NCBI GenBank assembly: GCA_011800155.1
Contig: CM022376.1
Coordinates: 1,674,001 to 1,738,000, forward strand
Length of the DNA: 64,000 bases
DNA from: Flammulina velutipes
Lineage: Eukaryota > Basidiomycota > Agaricomycetes > Agaricales > Physalacriaceae
Reading direction: 5' to 3'
How positions within the stretch are numbered: the stretch's first letter is position 1; each line of letters starts with the position of its first letter. The notes beneath the pieces were generated by a model, which saw only the letters and a list, made by a program, of their open reading frames with translations, did not search any database and was not told the origin of the DNA. Below, piece by piece: positions 47,225-58,399 of this stretch. The position numbers and the translations under genes are program-made.

Positions 47225-47805
47225 ATGTTGTTGAAAATGTAAGTGCGCTCGTCGAAATCAGGGTTCCCTGTTTCTGATGTGATACAGGTTCAAGGGCACC
47301 CGCAAGGATTTCCTCCTGTATTTCCTGGATCGCTTCGAGACCGCCAAGTCCCAAGGGCAGACTGCACTGGTCGTCGACATAGTTTTCCTCTTTTACGTCC
47401 GCCGATACACTTGGTGGGTCCCCATCGACGAAGAGCTCATTGCCGGCACAACCTACGATGAAAACACCCTGCCGCCGGATGTCATGGCGACCAAGGGCGC
47501 GAAGATGATCGAATTGCGCGAGGTACGTCTGAATTAACCATGGCGCTGCTATTACTGATTCACGGACGCAATAGCTCATCAACAACTACTACGAGTATGT
47601 CTACGCGCGCCACAACCTCTGCGAGGACATCTACAAGTTCGAGCAACGTTTCAAAACAGAGTTTTGCATGGTGGATCACACGGGGAGGAAGGCTACGGCG
47701 ACGAGGAACTTTGAGTTGGAGCCTGAGCAGGATTACAGCGACGTTCCTGGATTGCCTGGACCCCAGCCGGGGATGAGCCGTCTGTGGAAGGTGGTGCCTG
47801 CTTAA
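47225..47805 (+). CDS. Transposon cargo: short TWW-domain protein
   Basis: Three exons (47225-47238, 47288-47522, 47575-47805) sum to 480 nt, or 159 residues. The core FKGTRKDFLLYFLDRFETAK...RYTWWVPIDEELI...TYDENTLPPDVMATKG matches, residue by residue in spacing, the N-terminal region of the next gene (RLEFL...FTWWLPMDQEP...VYDEATLSEEDMALKG). It then has its own C-terminal end (YARHNLCEDIYKFEQRF). The first exon is only 14 bp, and the start could lie farther upstream. No enzymatic motif is seen. Confidence 0.65.
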
Positions 47806-48014
47806 ATTTTTTCTGCTTTGGCCTGTAGACGTCGGCAACTAGTTGAATACACGTGGCTCCATTATTCTGTACGATTCGACGGTGTTCTAACGATGTGACT
47901 TTGTACTGCTGAGCCGAAGAGGTAAGCTAACTACACGAAAAGCCTGCCCCTCTTTTCCTTCGTTCGACAACTCTAACGGTTAACCTAACATCGCATCAAC
48001 CTGGATCCTTCGAG

Positions 48015-50132
48015 ATGGCAGTGTATGTATCTGATATTCTGTTCTCGGATCATCCTAACATTGATACAGGGATGTATCTCCATTTCGCCGGAATTGGGCC
48101 AAGGGTCAGCGGCTGGAGTTTCTCAACTGCCACCAAGATGCACATCGAGCGAAACGACGCAAAGGCCGAAACGCAGGTTTTGAATACGCCCACGAAGTCG
48201 TCAACGCTTTCGTCAAGAAATTTACATGGTGGTTGCCTATGGACCAGGAGCCGGATGATAGCACGGTCTACGACGAAGCGACACTCAGCGAGGAAGATAT
48301 GGCGCTCAAAGGACAGGCTTTAAGTCGCCTGACGAAGGTGAGCCTTTTTTTCTTTGCATAGAATTCTTTTCTAACTCCCGCAGGGCATCGAAAACTTCTT
48401 TGAGAATCGTTGGGGGTCAGCAGACCCAATCGCGCGCATGACGAAGGCAGACATTGCTCGCAATCCACTGGCTGCCCTCCTCGCCAAGGTGTCGGGCGTC
48501 AAGCTCCAAGGGCAACGTCGTCGAGGTCTTACTCCCTTCCAAATGTGGTCAAAAGAGCAGTTCGGGACCGTTCGAGACGATGTGGACGAGGAAGTGGAGG
48601 AGGAGTGCGTTAGCTCACAGAGGGGACGTGTGGCGAAGGCGCAAGCTCATTCGATGGCAGCGTTCAAAGCGCTACCGGCTGATGAGCAAGCAGTGTGGAA
48701 GGAGCGGGCCCGGGAGGATCAAGCGGCGGTAGCGAGGGCAAAGGAGGCATTGAGCGGTCCTCTTACTCCTCTTGGTCCAGTTGAAACGCAAGAGTGCGTC
48801 ACTTTCTTTCTTTCATACCCTGCCCTTCACTAACTTTTCTCAGAGTCATTGATAACCTGGCGAATACGATGCAGGAATTTATCGAAGGGTTGGCCATCCT
48901 CACGAGTGGCAACGTCTCTATAATTTGGGCTGGCCCGGAACCTGTGAAAGGTGGCCAAGTGAACGTCGTATCGTAAGTGCAGGTTTTGTATTCCCTTGCA
49001 TATTTGGTCACGCTATATTCTAGAGTGCACGCGGGAGCGAACAAGGCTGCTATCCCGGAGACGTTCGATATGGCGGGCGGTGAACGGGGGAAGAGGCGTC
49101 GCAAGATAGTCGAAACAGCGTTCGGCGAGTTCGCCATGGAATGCTTCAGTGCGTGTTCAGGCCATACGCGTAATGTGTGCTAATGTATTTTTAGCCATAA
49201 GTGAGCAAGAGAAGCGCACACTTCCGACAGTCGCCGTGTCCCAGACCATGCCCTCGTTCATGAGACAACCTAAGCCTTGGAATACTGTTGGGGAAGCCCT
49301 CCCAGTCCTGTCTACCGCCTCGCCACTTCCCCTCCATGGATCCTCAGCACACAAGCGCCCTGCCGACACGAATCTGGAGGGCTCGAACGCCAAGAAACGA
49401 GGTTCGGTTTTGGACGACAACGAGGACTACGAACCCGACGATCAGACACTCGGTCCCACTGAGACTAGGGCGATGCCAAGGAGAGGATCAAGAGCAGCGT
49501 CGGGCAATTCTCCCGCTCCTCCCTCGAGCGTCCCTCCCTTGGCCTCCTCTCCTCCTGCTCCTCCCTCGGCCTCTCCTCCTCCCGTTCCTCCTCCCGTTCC
49601 TCCTCCCGCTCCTCCCGAGAAGGAGATCAGGTTGCTCCCAGATTGGATCGCACGGGCCGAAGAACGACTCCTGGCTTTTGACGTGCCGGTGGAGTTCCGA
49701 AAGGTCATCGAGCTTTGGGTACAATTAGAAACCCAGGATCCTGCGAAGTTCCCCGATCCCCTCCCCTTTCTACCCGCTACAAAACGACCCGGTTGGGTCA
49801 CCTTTTGGATTGCCCGAGGACGCTCCAGGGAGGACGATTTTTCGTCGAAGAAGCACACAGCCCTCTCGAGAGAATTTTGGCAGTGGTGGATTTCCATTCA
49901 GCCAACGTGGCGCGGAGTGAAAATAGGCGACATATGTGTCATGAACGAACACCGTCCCGATGCTGGCGACGAATCTTGGGGATCTTTGGACACACGTGGA
50001 ATCAACGGATTTCTTTCCGTGCTGATGGCGCTCGGCTGGTGGGGGGAGGTAGCAGTGGATAGTATGACAGACTTAAGTGACTGGTATCGGGCGTCGAGTG
50101 ATGTAGGTTGGGTTCTATCGTGTTTGGTGTAG
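48015..50132 (+). CDS. Transposon cargo: long TWW-domain protein with HMG-box-like segment
   Basis: Six exons (48015-48022, 48070-48337, 48384-48793, 48844-48972, 49024-49148, 49195-50132) sum to 1878 nt, or 625 residues, all in phase. Residues about 10-95 form the domain shared with the short protein (FTWWLPMD, YDEATLSEEDMALKG). Residues about 120-210 (GLTPFQMWSKEQFGTV...HSMAAFKALPADEQAVWKER) have the Trp and Lys spacing of an HMG-box-like fold. A middle Ala/Val-rich part (GNVSIIWAGPEPVKGG), a basic KKR patch, a proline-rich spacer (49,510-49,610) and a conserved-looking C-terminal domain (FWQWWISIQPTWRG, GLDTRGINGFLSVLMALGWW-type residues) follow. Proteins of this build recur in Agaricomycete genomes. 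DNA binding is an inference. Confidence 0.75.
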
Positions 50133-50229
50133 TCTACCTCGGACTTTTTCTTGTTCATTGCATACATATGTTATTGTTATTTTGTACCATGACCTATATG
50201 TACAATGTATATCTTGCTGAGCTGTAAAG

Positions 50230-50778
50230 CACGAGGCGCATCCACCGCTTCTGGGGGCAATATTGCCCCGACGACTGTGTATTAGATCCAGAGGCATTCG
50301 GACGGTGCGTTCCCGCCGCTTTCACCCATTCCCGTACTTTTGGGTACACACGGGATTTGCCGGGGTCTGGTACATCCGTGGCGCACGAAGCGCATCCAGC
50401 GCTTCTGGGTACGATATGGCCTCAATTACACTAGATACCTTGTGAAGTCCCTTTTGCCAGTATGAATGTCATTTTTTAAAGCATTTGCAAGGCGCGTTCC
50501 CGCCGCTTTTGCCCATTCCCGTACTTTTGGGTACACACGGGATTTGCCGGGGTCTGGTACATCCGTGGCGCACGAAGCGCATCCAGCGCTTCTGGGTACG
50601 ATATGGCCTCAATTACACTAGATACCTTGTGAAGTCCCTTTTGCCGGTATGAATGTCATTTTTTAAAGCATTTGCTAGGCGCGTTCCCGCCGCTTTTGCC
50701 CATTCCCGTACTTTTGGGTACACGCGGGATTTGCCGGGGTCTGGTACATCCGTGGCGCACGAAGCGCATCCAGCGCTT
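50230..50778. repeat. 187-bp tandem repeat array
   Basis: Nearly identical units start at 50,307, 50,494 and 50,681; the third ends early near 50,778. A degenerate partial unit lies at about 50,230-50,306. Each unit contains CCCGTACTTTTGGGTACACA, an imperfect hairpin, and GCGCATCCAGCGCTTCTGGG. High identity between units indicates recent amplification or gene conversion. It lies between the last cargo gene and the right end. Confidence 0.85.
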
Positions 50779-51122
50779 GTAGATGTTCTATTGATTGATA
50801 CACTGGTAAAATGAATAGAATAATGAATAAAGATGATATTTCCGAACTATTGGAGGTCGTAGCAGCCCGCTATCCGCGCCTATCCCGCCATATCTGCCCA
50901 ATAGCGCGCCAGAGGGTTAATGCCGGGAATTGCCGCTGAAAAGACAGCCCGAGAAGCCCGAAAATGATAGCTTTTAAAAGAATACTTTAATAAGGGAGTT
51001 AAATATAATTATTACAAGGGAGAAATAAACTGTGCTAATTTGAGTGTTTATAACCACACATGAAGGCAAAGCCCTGTGTGGCTACAACCACTACCTTTTG
51101 GGTAATATTACAGCCTGGCCTG
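50779..51122. repeat. Right terminal region of the transposon with subterminal repeats
   Basis: Near 51,040-51,055 stands TGAGTGTTTATAACCACACA, close to the left-end sequence TGAGTGGTTATAACCACACA in the same orientation. TGTGTGGCTACAACCACT follows near 51,075. The last bases are CAGCCTGGCCTG. No gene is present. Confidence 0.6.
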
Positions 51123-51129
51123 GTTGTTT
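51123..51129. repeat. Right target-site duplication of the KDZ element (GTTGTTT)
   Basis: Second copy of the 7-bp flank found at 39,517-39,523; see the left copy. Confidence 0.6.
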
Positions 51130-53620
51130 GATCGATACGATGGGCACGATCTTAGGCTTGCAAATCGGCCTGAGGATTCCAATCACTGTCAAAGCTATAC
51201 ACAGAAAAAAGATATCAGCGTCGAAATTGTAGTATCACAAACGAGCAGGTCCTTACACGATGACAGTATCAACCGTCTGCAAATTGAGACCCAAACAAAC
51301 CACCACCAGCGTGTCGATGAAAGCCTTGTACTCCGTCTTCGTACCACCATCCAATCGAAGGTATTTCCAGGTTCATCATCTTCAAGAAATCTTCCATGAT
51401 ATCCATGACTCGCATCATTTGGAAGAAGATCAAGACCTGCGTTCGATGAGTCAGGGAGAGGTCGGAAAGGCAAAAAGAAAACATACTCTGTGATTGGGGG
51501 CGAAAAGTTCTGGCAACGGTTGAGACGTTCGAGCTTGCCAGACGAACGAACGAGCTTGTCGTCAATGAGCCCAGTCGGGTTCACCTTATTTTCGACACTC
51601 TCGAAGAGGAAAGGATGGTTGCATATTTTTCGCAATTGCATGACTCGTTACTGAGACCGTTCACACCACCCGACTTGTTTCTGAGATAAATAGTCAGCTT
51701 TGGTCTCACCGAGTGAAGATCAATATACCCCTTCGTTTCGTAACTATACGCGATCATTTTGTACTTCTTCATCTGCTTGTATAGCTGATTCTGCAGGCCG
51801 CTCATCCTGCCTTCTCCACCTTGTCGGGCAACTCGCTCTCCACATCCTTCTTCAACCGACGGAGCAGGAACGGCCGCAACACCTTGTGCAAACGACGAAT
51901 AATGAGGAGCGCCTCTTCTTCATTCAGCTCGATCTTGTCGATCTTGTCTCCCGTTCCTGCGTTGGCACAAGGCGTGTCGAACCATTCATCGAACAACTTC
52001 ACGGAGTTGAAGACCTTGGGCAGGACGAAGCGCCCACAGCTCGGGGAGATTGTTTTGCAGGGGAGTACCAATCAAGATGAGGCGATAGCGGCAGTGATAG
52101 TAGGTGGAGAGTGTCTGGCTCGTCTGCGATACAAATCCAGTAAGCAAAAAGATGTACCAAGACAAAAAAACATACCGATGATGTGTAGCCATTTTATCTT
52201 GCTCAAATAAGGCCGATCCTTGATATATTCGTAGGTGGTGAGGGTAACCTGGAAGTAACCAACATGTAGATCACCCTGCAACGCTTGACGCTGAGTAGAA
52301 TTGCCTTTATACGAGACCATCTAGATCGCAGGCGCTCATTTCGCGAATCCTGCCGACCAATTCGTCATCGTGTAAAGAGGCACGATGGCAAGGTAAGGTC
52401 CCTTTTGGCGTTTCACCTCGACGAGGAAAGAAATGAGGGAAATGCCGAGACTCTAGCGACACAGCATTAGTACACGCTTTGAATAGTCTAGCGAACTCAC
52501 CATCTCGTCTGCTAAAATGCCATTGAGTCGATTGTTGTATGAACTGGATCATCCACTGGAGTCCCTTCAGCTGGTAGTCCTTCTGCCACCAACGAGAATA
52601 TTGTGCGGTGACCTTCTCAGATATCCTATGAGCGATGGCGTAGTAGTCGATCTTGCTCTTGTCGGTTTGAGCATCATCAGCGATAATGTTGCCTTATTTG
52701 CGGAACCGTCCTCAGTCTGGAACTGGTAGTGCTCCATAGGGCCGCCCTCGTTCTGTTGAGCCACGACGGCGGCCTGCGCAAGAAAATCGAGATATGTTTA
52801 TGTTTGGCGAAGAAGATGCGTAATCGTATAATAATGCGTGTGTCTTTGGCAGTGTCGATGAGCTTCATGTAAGCCTCTTCATCGTCGGCTTTGAGGGCCT
52901 TGCGACGTTCCTTGGAAATCCTTTCAATCCTCTTCTGCAGCTGCTCGACGCGCTTAAGTTGTTTGGCGCGACGTTCCCGCTCTGTGCGTTGCTTGCGCTC
53001 GATGATGCTGTGTCTCGGAAGTCTGCGTGGTTGAGAGGCGCAGAGGCAAGAGTGTGCCATCGCCCTCTGCCTCTCTTTGCTTGAGGCGTCGTCGTCCTGT
53101 TTGAGGGAGTCACCCATTGTAGAGGGAAGGTCTTCAAGCTCGCGCATGCGCTGACGGATGCGCTTCCACGCAACGGTCTCGCTCGTTGAGAATCTGGTTT
53201 GGGTCAAGACCCGAGGGCATGATTTGTGGGGCCGAGCAAGCGCTGGAGACGGGTCGCAAAGAGTTTCGGATCTGTTTCTGGTTTGCGCTGGGGATGGGAG
53301 AGAAGGGGTGGCGGTAGGCGTTGTATGGGTAGATGCCCCTGTCGTCTTCGAGGAATGGCAGGTCGGGCGAGGTCTATCTCAGCATCGTCCTTGAGATCTA
53401 CCACCCAGCACCCACGTCGCGCTGTGCCTCCAACTCTGTTTTGGCGACATTGACTGTGCTGTCAATGATCCTTGCAGCGACATTAGGAATTTGCATTTGC
53501 TTTGCTGGTCGACTATGCTGGCATGGCTGGCGGAGGCTCATTAATAGGCTCGGCGTCAGGAAAGTCTCCTCTAAGCAGCTGGACGGGAAACGATAAAGTT
53601 GACAGTGTTCGAGAATCAAG
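51123..53620 (-). pseudogene. STH1: STH1/SNF2 chromatin-remodelling ATPase, 5' part (HSA to helicase lobe 2)
   Basis: Recognisable pieces in order on the minus strand: LNERD-like region, RQRMRELEDLPSTMGD, HSA segment RKQRTERERRAKQ and [190 protein letters not shown] and FDSDWNPQADLQA. Introns are retained. Many frameshifts and stops break it (for example a stop after DLQA), the Walker A region is not in frame, and part of lobe 2 is deleted. The sequence stops at the transposon edge. Confidence 0.88.
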
Positions 53621-54206
53621 AACAGCCCGCCGACTAAAAACTAAAAAGCCATTTAGCAATGAGACCCCAAACAGACAAGGAGATCCTTACGAGCAGCGGT
53701 CGCATTCTTGGAATGTCCACTAAAGACAGGCCGAGGTCATTCTTCTGCATGCGGTGCGGTGAGAAAGATCCCGCCAATTGGGAAGGGAAAGCAAAGAGTT
53801 GGAGAACCATGGTGATGGTCAGCTCCTCGTAGCTGTAATACATGATGATCTCGTACAGGTCGCTGACTTCGACCCCTGAAAGACTTTTCGCGAGTTCTGT
53901 CGAACGCATTGTCGTCTTCCTGGCTAGACGACATTAGTGCTGAGAAATTTTGTGGTTGAAGTGGCATCTACCGACATATCTGGCCCAGCGGGCCATGTAG
54001 CCTTTCGTATACCGTTAGCTTGCGCATATCCCATGACTGTCAAGTTGTCGGGATTGATGTAACTTCAGCAAAACTGGTTGTTGATGATGGCGACTATCTC
54101 ACCCTAGCCAAGAGTCGGGCTAAGGTAGCATGTTCGGCGTACAGATCCCTTGAAGGAATGAATGCCAATGACACTGTGTCATTCTTAGAAATAGATCACA
54201 AATATG
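53621..54206. other. Gap between the STH1 and VPS13 fragments
   Basis: Minus-strand pieces stay open for 60-90 codons here (for example LSGVEVSDLYEIIMYYSYEE near 53,830), but I cannot assign them to VPS13 or STH1. They may be further decayed gene material. Confidence 0.3.
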
Positions 54207-57200
54207 TCACCTGCACTCACGAGAAGAGATAGAGCAAAGTAGGTGACATTGGTGAGTAGAGGAAGCGTGGTCGACGAATGCGCTCGAAGAATTGTTCTTG
54301 AGAATGAACCGAGGGGTGAGGGTTATGACTTTGGTCAGCTTGTACTTCCCAAGACCCTCAGACCATAATCCGACATGCACTTCGTCCTGTTTCGCGTTGA
54401 GAGATGGTATGGCCAACGCAGTTTCCGCAGACGGAGCTTCGACGCTAACGCTCTAATTGCACAAAGTCAATCAGTGCCAAGAGTTTGGTAGGATGTTTGC
54501 TGACCTTCGACCAATTTGAGTCGCCAACTTTGATGCTGAGCTCGTGGCCATTGTCTGACTGGTGCGATAGAACTGCAAGTATCCCACATCAATCAATTAA
54601 TTGAATAGTAGTGAGCATAACGACACGTACGGAACGGAGTTGAAGAAGACAAAACATCTGTTCTCGTCAGCATCGTACACATGCACACAAAAAAGTACTT
54701 ACCAGGTCGCCTGCCACATCATCATGCGCGCTTGCTCTGTTACTTCTCAGAGAACGAATTGAGAAAGGAAGCCCGGTGTTATTGACCACAAGGAAAGGGC
54801 ACGACACTTGGACCTTGAAAGCCCCTCCAGAATTGGGATATCGTCTGGGTGTCTGGGTCAAAAGGTCAATCGAGATTCCACTTCCCGTGCAATAAACCCA
54901 CAGGCAGTGTAGTTTCAGAGCTTTCGTCCACGTTCATCCTTTAGGGTGAGTCGTTTCTCCACATCAAAGCCCGAGTTTATGTCGGTGTTGATGATTGCAA
55001 ATTTGCTTTGTTCGAAAACTGTGACCCGTTGTGAGGCGCGCTCCATTCTGGTATACTATGTACGTACCTGTGTCTTCCACTTCAACGTTGAGCAAAACTA
55101 GATGTCCGAGTTCTACAGAGTGAACTGGCATGATCCCGCCTTTTCTAAGATAACTGCGCCAGTTCTGGTCCGTTTTTTTGTCATAGACCCGATACTGAAG
55201 GTTGTAAGGCAGCAGGTTCTCCAGCTCGATAGGTGCAATTTGAGCGTGATTTTGGGGAATTTACTGGATCTCCAGTCAGAAGAGATATCGAGAATCAAAC
55301 TTGACTCACCGAGCTCCCGCCTGCCCGCCTTGATAGTCCGTCTCAACCCAAGCTTGGAATCTGAATGAGGCCTCCTGGGGTTCGTTGTGAGGGCATCTAA
55401 TCGTGAAGGCTCTAGTAGAGATAAGATCCTCCCATCGGATGGCAGGACACCATTTATAACCAAAGCCCTCTATAGACAATTCAATACGGGTTATCAATCG
55501 TGCAACATATGACCACTTACGGTCTGGCTGGATACAAATCCTATGGCGTGCCGCTGAATCAATTGGTAGAGCGTAGTCTTGACCAGGGACCACCTTCTCC
55601 AGGTTATGGACGGGGTGTCCGCCCTCATCCGCAAGGGTGACTTCAAGCGGATACAACGTCAAGTTCTGGATTCTGTAGGTCGAGCGGAGGGTCACGATCT
55701 CACGATCTTCACATTATCGACCACTTCCACCTCGCATAGTGGTCTGTTGGTGTACTTGTCTGTGCGAGGACGAAGCGGGAAAGTGTATTCGCCTTCACGA
55801 TCCACCGGGATGCTGCGTATTTGCTCCCAAGGTTGTCCGACAACTTGAACACCAATGCTATGTTGACCTGAAGACGACACATGCTGCCAAAAGTTAGTCT
55901 TTGTGGGGAAAGAGTTGTAGGGACACATACCTTTCGCAGGGTCTTCCAGTCGTCGAATCGCCAGTCGATGGCATCGCCATGCATAACTTTCATAGAAGCG
56001 GAATCCTTGTCACTCGGATCACCATCGTCGTCGGACCACACGTAGATAGGTGAACCTGTTCGATTCCGAATTTTGTAAGGAGCGTAGCTTCCCCGAGCAC
56101 TCTGTAGGACGCGTTCTCGCCCCTTGCTCCACATATTCAACGTGGTGATGGCCAACTCCGCGAAAGCCGTGCTGAGATTGAAGTCCAATCGGTCCCGAGC
56201 AGACAGACCAAGAGTTATGCCACTTGTAGAATCTTGTTTGGAAGCCTATTAGAGACACATGAACACTAACACAAAGCAAAGAACAACATGGACTTACAGT
56301 AACGGTGAATGTCCATGGGTCGATCACTGTTGAGTTTGTCAAATTCCATAGCTGATCTGGGTGGCCAACGTGGTCGTCGCATTCAACTAATTGAACCATG
56401 AGCAAGTACAACGACACCGGAAAGGCAACACTCACTTCGCCGGACCAATCCTTCGGCTCCGATGATGAATCTCTTGACCTTCAAGTGCAGCATGGGTTGC
56501 TCATACATGTCACCAAACGAGCCTTTGAGCTGCAAGACAAATATGGTCAGTTTTACAGCACCTTGAACAAAGTACTCTTCCTTGCCTGCTCTTTCGACGT
56601 AATCAGGCAATTGTTTTCCCTTCGAGATCGTTTGACGAGATGAGGACTTTTTGGATGTGACTTGGGACGGCCTATTCCTCTGTAACGATGTCTGAGCCTC
56701 TCCCGACGCGATTTCCGGCGACCTCTGAGAGCTCAGCTCAATGGCTTTATTGACAATAGACGTAATGAGGATGATGTCTCTGTAAGATCTTAAAGATGCT
56801 CGGAACACGATTGGTTTGGCGTTGATCTCCATATTCGTCATTTGTTGGGACGAGTTGGAGCGGCTGTCCAGCGACACGGTTAAATCGAAATCGTCCAAGA
56901 ACGCTCTCGGATTCTTTGCCCATTGGCCAAAGACATTCCCAAGCGATTGATATTGAGAGCAAGTATGCCCTGCTACGACTTAGCGAGATGCTCTAGAGAG
57001 TAGCGGATGAAACGTACTTGTTGTGACAACATGATTTGCTTGATAGTCAAAATTATGGACTGGGTCTCCCGGGTTGGAGTCGTTCTCCAAGACGTTGATT
57101 GACACGTCGTGCAAATCAAGGCGGAAGTCAAAGCTAGACTGAGATTGTACGCTGAGCGCTGAGCGCGCGAAAGATCCCGATGCTCGACTCCAACAGTTGC

Positions 57201-57320
57201 CAGGATGAATGTTTCCCAGAAGCTTGAACGATGGCGATAAGTATGGCGATAAAATCGAGACGAGGTGCGTTTGGCTGGAAGGATTTTATTTAGCAGAAGA
57301 AACATCCCCCCGCATGACAT
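54207..57320 (-). pseudogene. VPS13: VPS13 lipid-transfer protein, internal fragment, decayed
   Basis: Pieces in order on the minus strand: KNPRAFLDDFDLTVSLDSRS, PIVFRASLRSYRDIILITS (the repeated chorein-type core), then the VAB/SHR-BD part: FAELAITTLNMWS, SYAPYKIRNRTGSPIYVWSD, YRIQNLTLYPLEVTLADEGG, CPFLVVNNTGLPFSIRS, LGKYKLTKVITLTPRFILKN. VPS13 (over 3000 residues) forms lipid-transfer bridges at membrane contact sites. Only about 800 residues are here, broken by frameshifts and stops, with introns still visible. It points the same way as the STH1 fragment. Confidence 0.82.
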
Positions 57321-58399
57321 TCATTGACTGCGAGAGTTGAGTCGTGATGCACTGGGCCTTTTCCTCTACGGGATGCTCGAGGAGGCTGGTGGTGGAATTT
57401 AATATGAACGGGTGCGCCATAATATTGGAAATAAAGCCTGATACATATATGCGACATATGCACACCAATGCTTCAAAACTGGACAAATGATTAGCTCTGC
57501 TGGCAGACAGAAGAGGAGTAGGTACAACGAACTGCATATGCCTGTATTGTCCGTCGCGCCCTCGAAGTCTCGGGATCGGGATCGCCCTCCCTCGATGCTT
57601 CGTGGTGGTATCAGGCTTTCTTCGACATCCGACAGCCACGGCGCACTGCTGCTGAGCGCTGAACGTCAAAACACAAGCTGTCGACATTGTTAATGGTTGC
57701 AGGAGGCAAAAGGTGAAAGTGTGGATTTCTTTTGCCCACAATGGTAAGTGCCCTGACTGTTGTCGTTGTCGGGTATTGCCGAGTGGCTATGCCCCAACCA
57801 CCACAGTTCTCGCTAGCTCTAGCTAACTATCTTAGTATCTATAGTCCGCTAATTCTGGCGTGACCCATCCACCTCCAGGAAATTAGAAAAGGCTTTGTCT
57901 ACGCATACCGGGTAGAGGAATACAGGCGGGAGAGGGGAGGCACATAAACATGTCCAAAACAACTCGCCAGACTATGTACGTTATCGCGTTATCGACATAG
58001 TGAATGGACGTGTGCCAGGGTTAGTCTCTCTTCCGTGCATTTGAACGTAATACGCAGCAAGCTCTCTACTCAACACAGCCATCTTGTCTTCCATGCTAGG
58101 TCTTGGTAAAGACACAATACTATTGGACTGAAATGTTGGGTCGCGGGCTTCAGAACCGTAATGTTCACATATTGACGCAAGGGCTTCAGACCGAAAAATG
58201 CAAGAATGTTTCGAAGCTACAATTTGTCTTACAATATGGTATGCATGGCGTATGCCATTCATTGAAGGGGTAGGTATGATTGGATTTCCTGCTTCAGGCT
58301 GTCAATCATCTCCTTCTTGCCATGCCTTGGCTTCGGCGCCCAGCCAAACCTCGAAAGGGTCAGCCCGGATGCGAGCGTTGGTGCCGAGGAAAGCTATAA
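57321..58399. other. Region without a recognised gene
   Basis: Short open frames on both strands lack domains and splice support. It separates the VPS13 and epimerase fragments. Confidence 0.3.

Larger units (their letters stand above)
39524..51122. mobile_element. KDZ-superfamily DNA transposon with five cargo genes, about 11.6 kb
   Basis: The boundaries come from the interrupted STH1 gene and the flanking GTTGTTT repeat. The element contains one full transposase gene and three other genes on the minus strand, a divergent promoter region (46.6-47.2 kb), two genes on the plus strand, a 187-bp tandem array, and subterminal palindromes. All six gene models are intact with in-phase junctions. 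Terminal inverted repeats are weak: the left end starts CAACCCTTGCAG and the right end inverted starts CAGGCCAGGCTG. KDZ elements (Kyakuja-Dileera-Zisupton) are known from mushroom genomes, often large and gene-carrying. No TET/JBP oxygenase, a frequent KDZ neighbour, is present here. Confidence 0.85.

Noticed and set aside
50230..50778. CRISPR-like array
   Set aside because: Repeats of 187 bp without unique spacers in a eukaryotic genome are a plain tandem array.
39524..51122. TET/JBP oxygenase expected with KDZ elements
   Set aside because: I looked for the HxD...H iron-binding pattern in the cargo frames and found none; the element is of a type without it.
51123..53620. Functional STH1 gene
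   Set aside because: Stops and frameshifts occur throughout the motor domain and the gene is split by 11.6 kb of other DNA.
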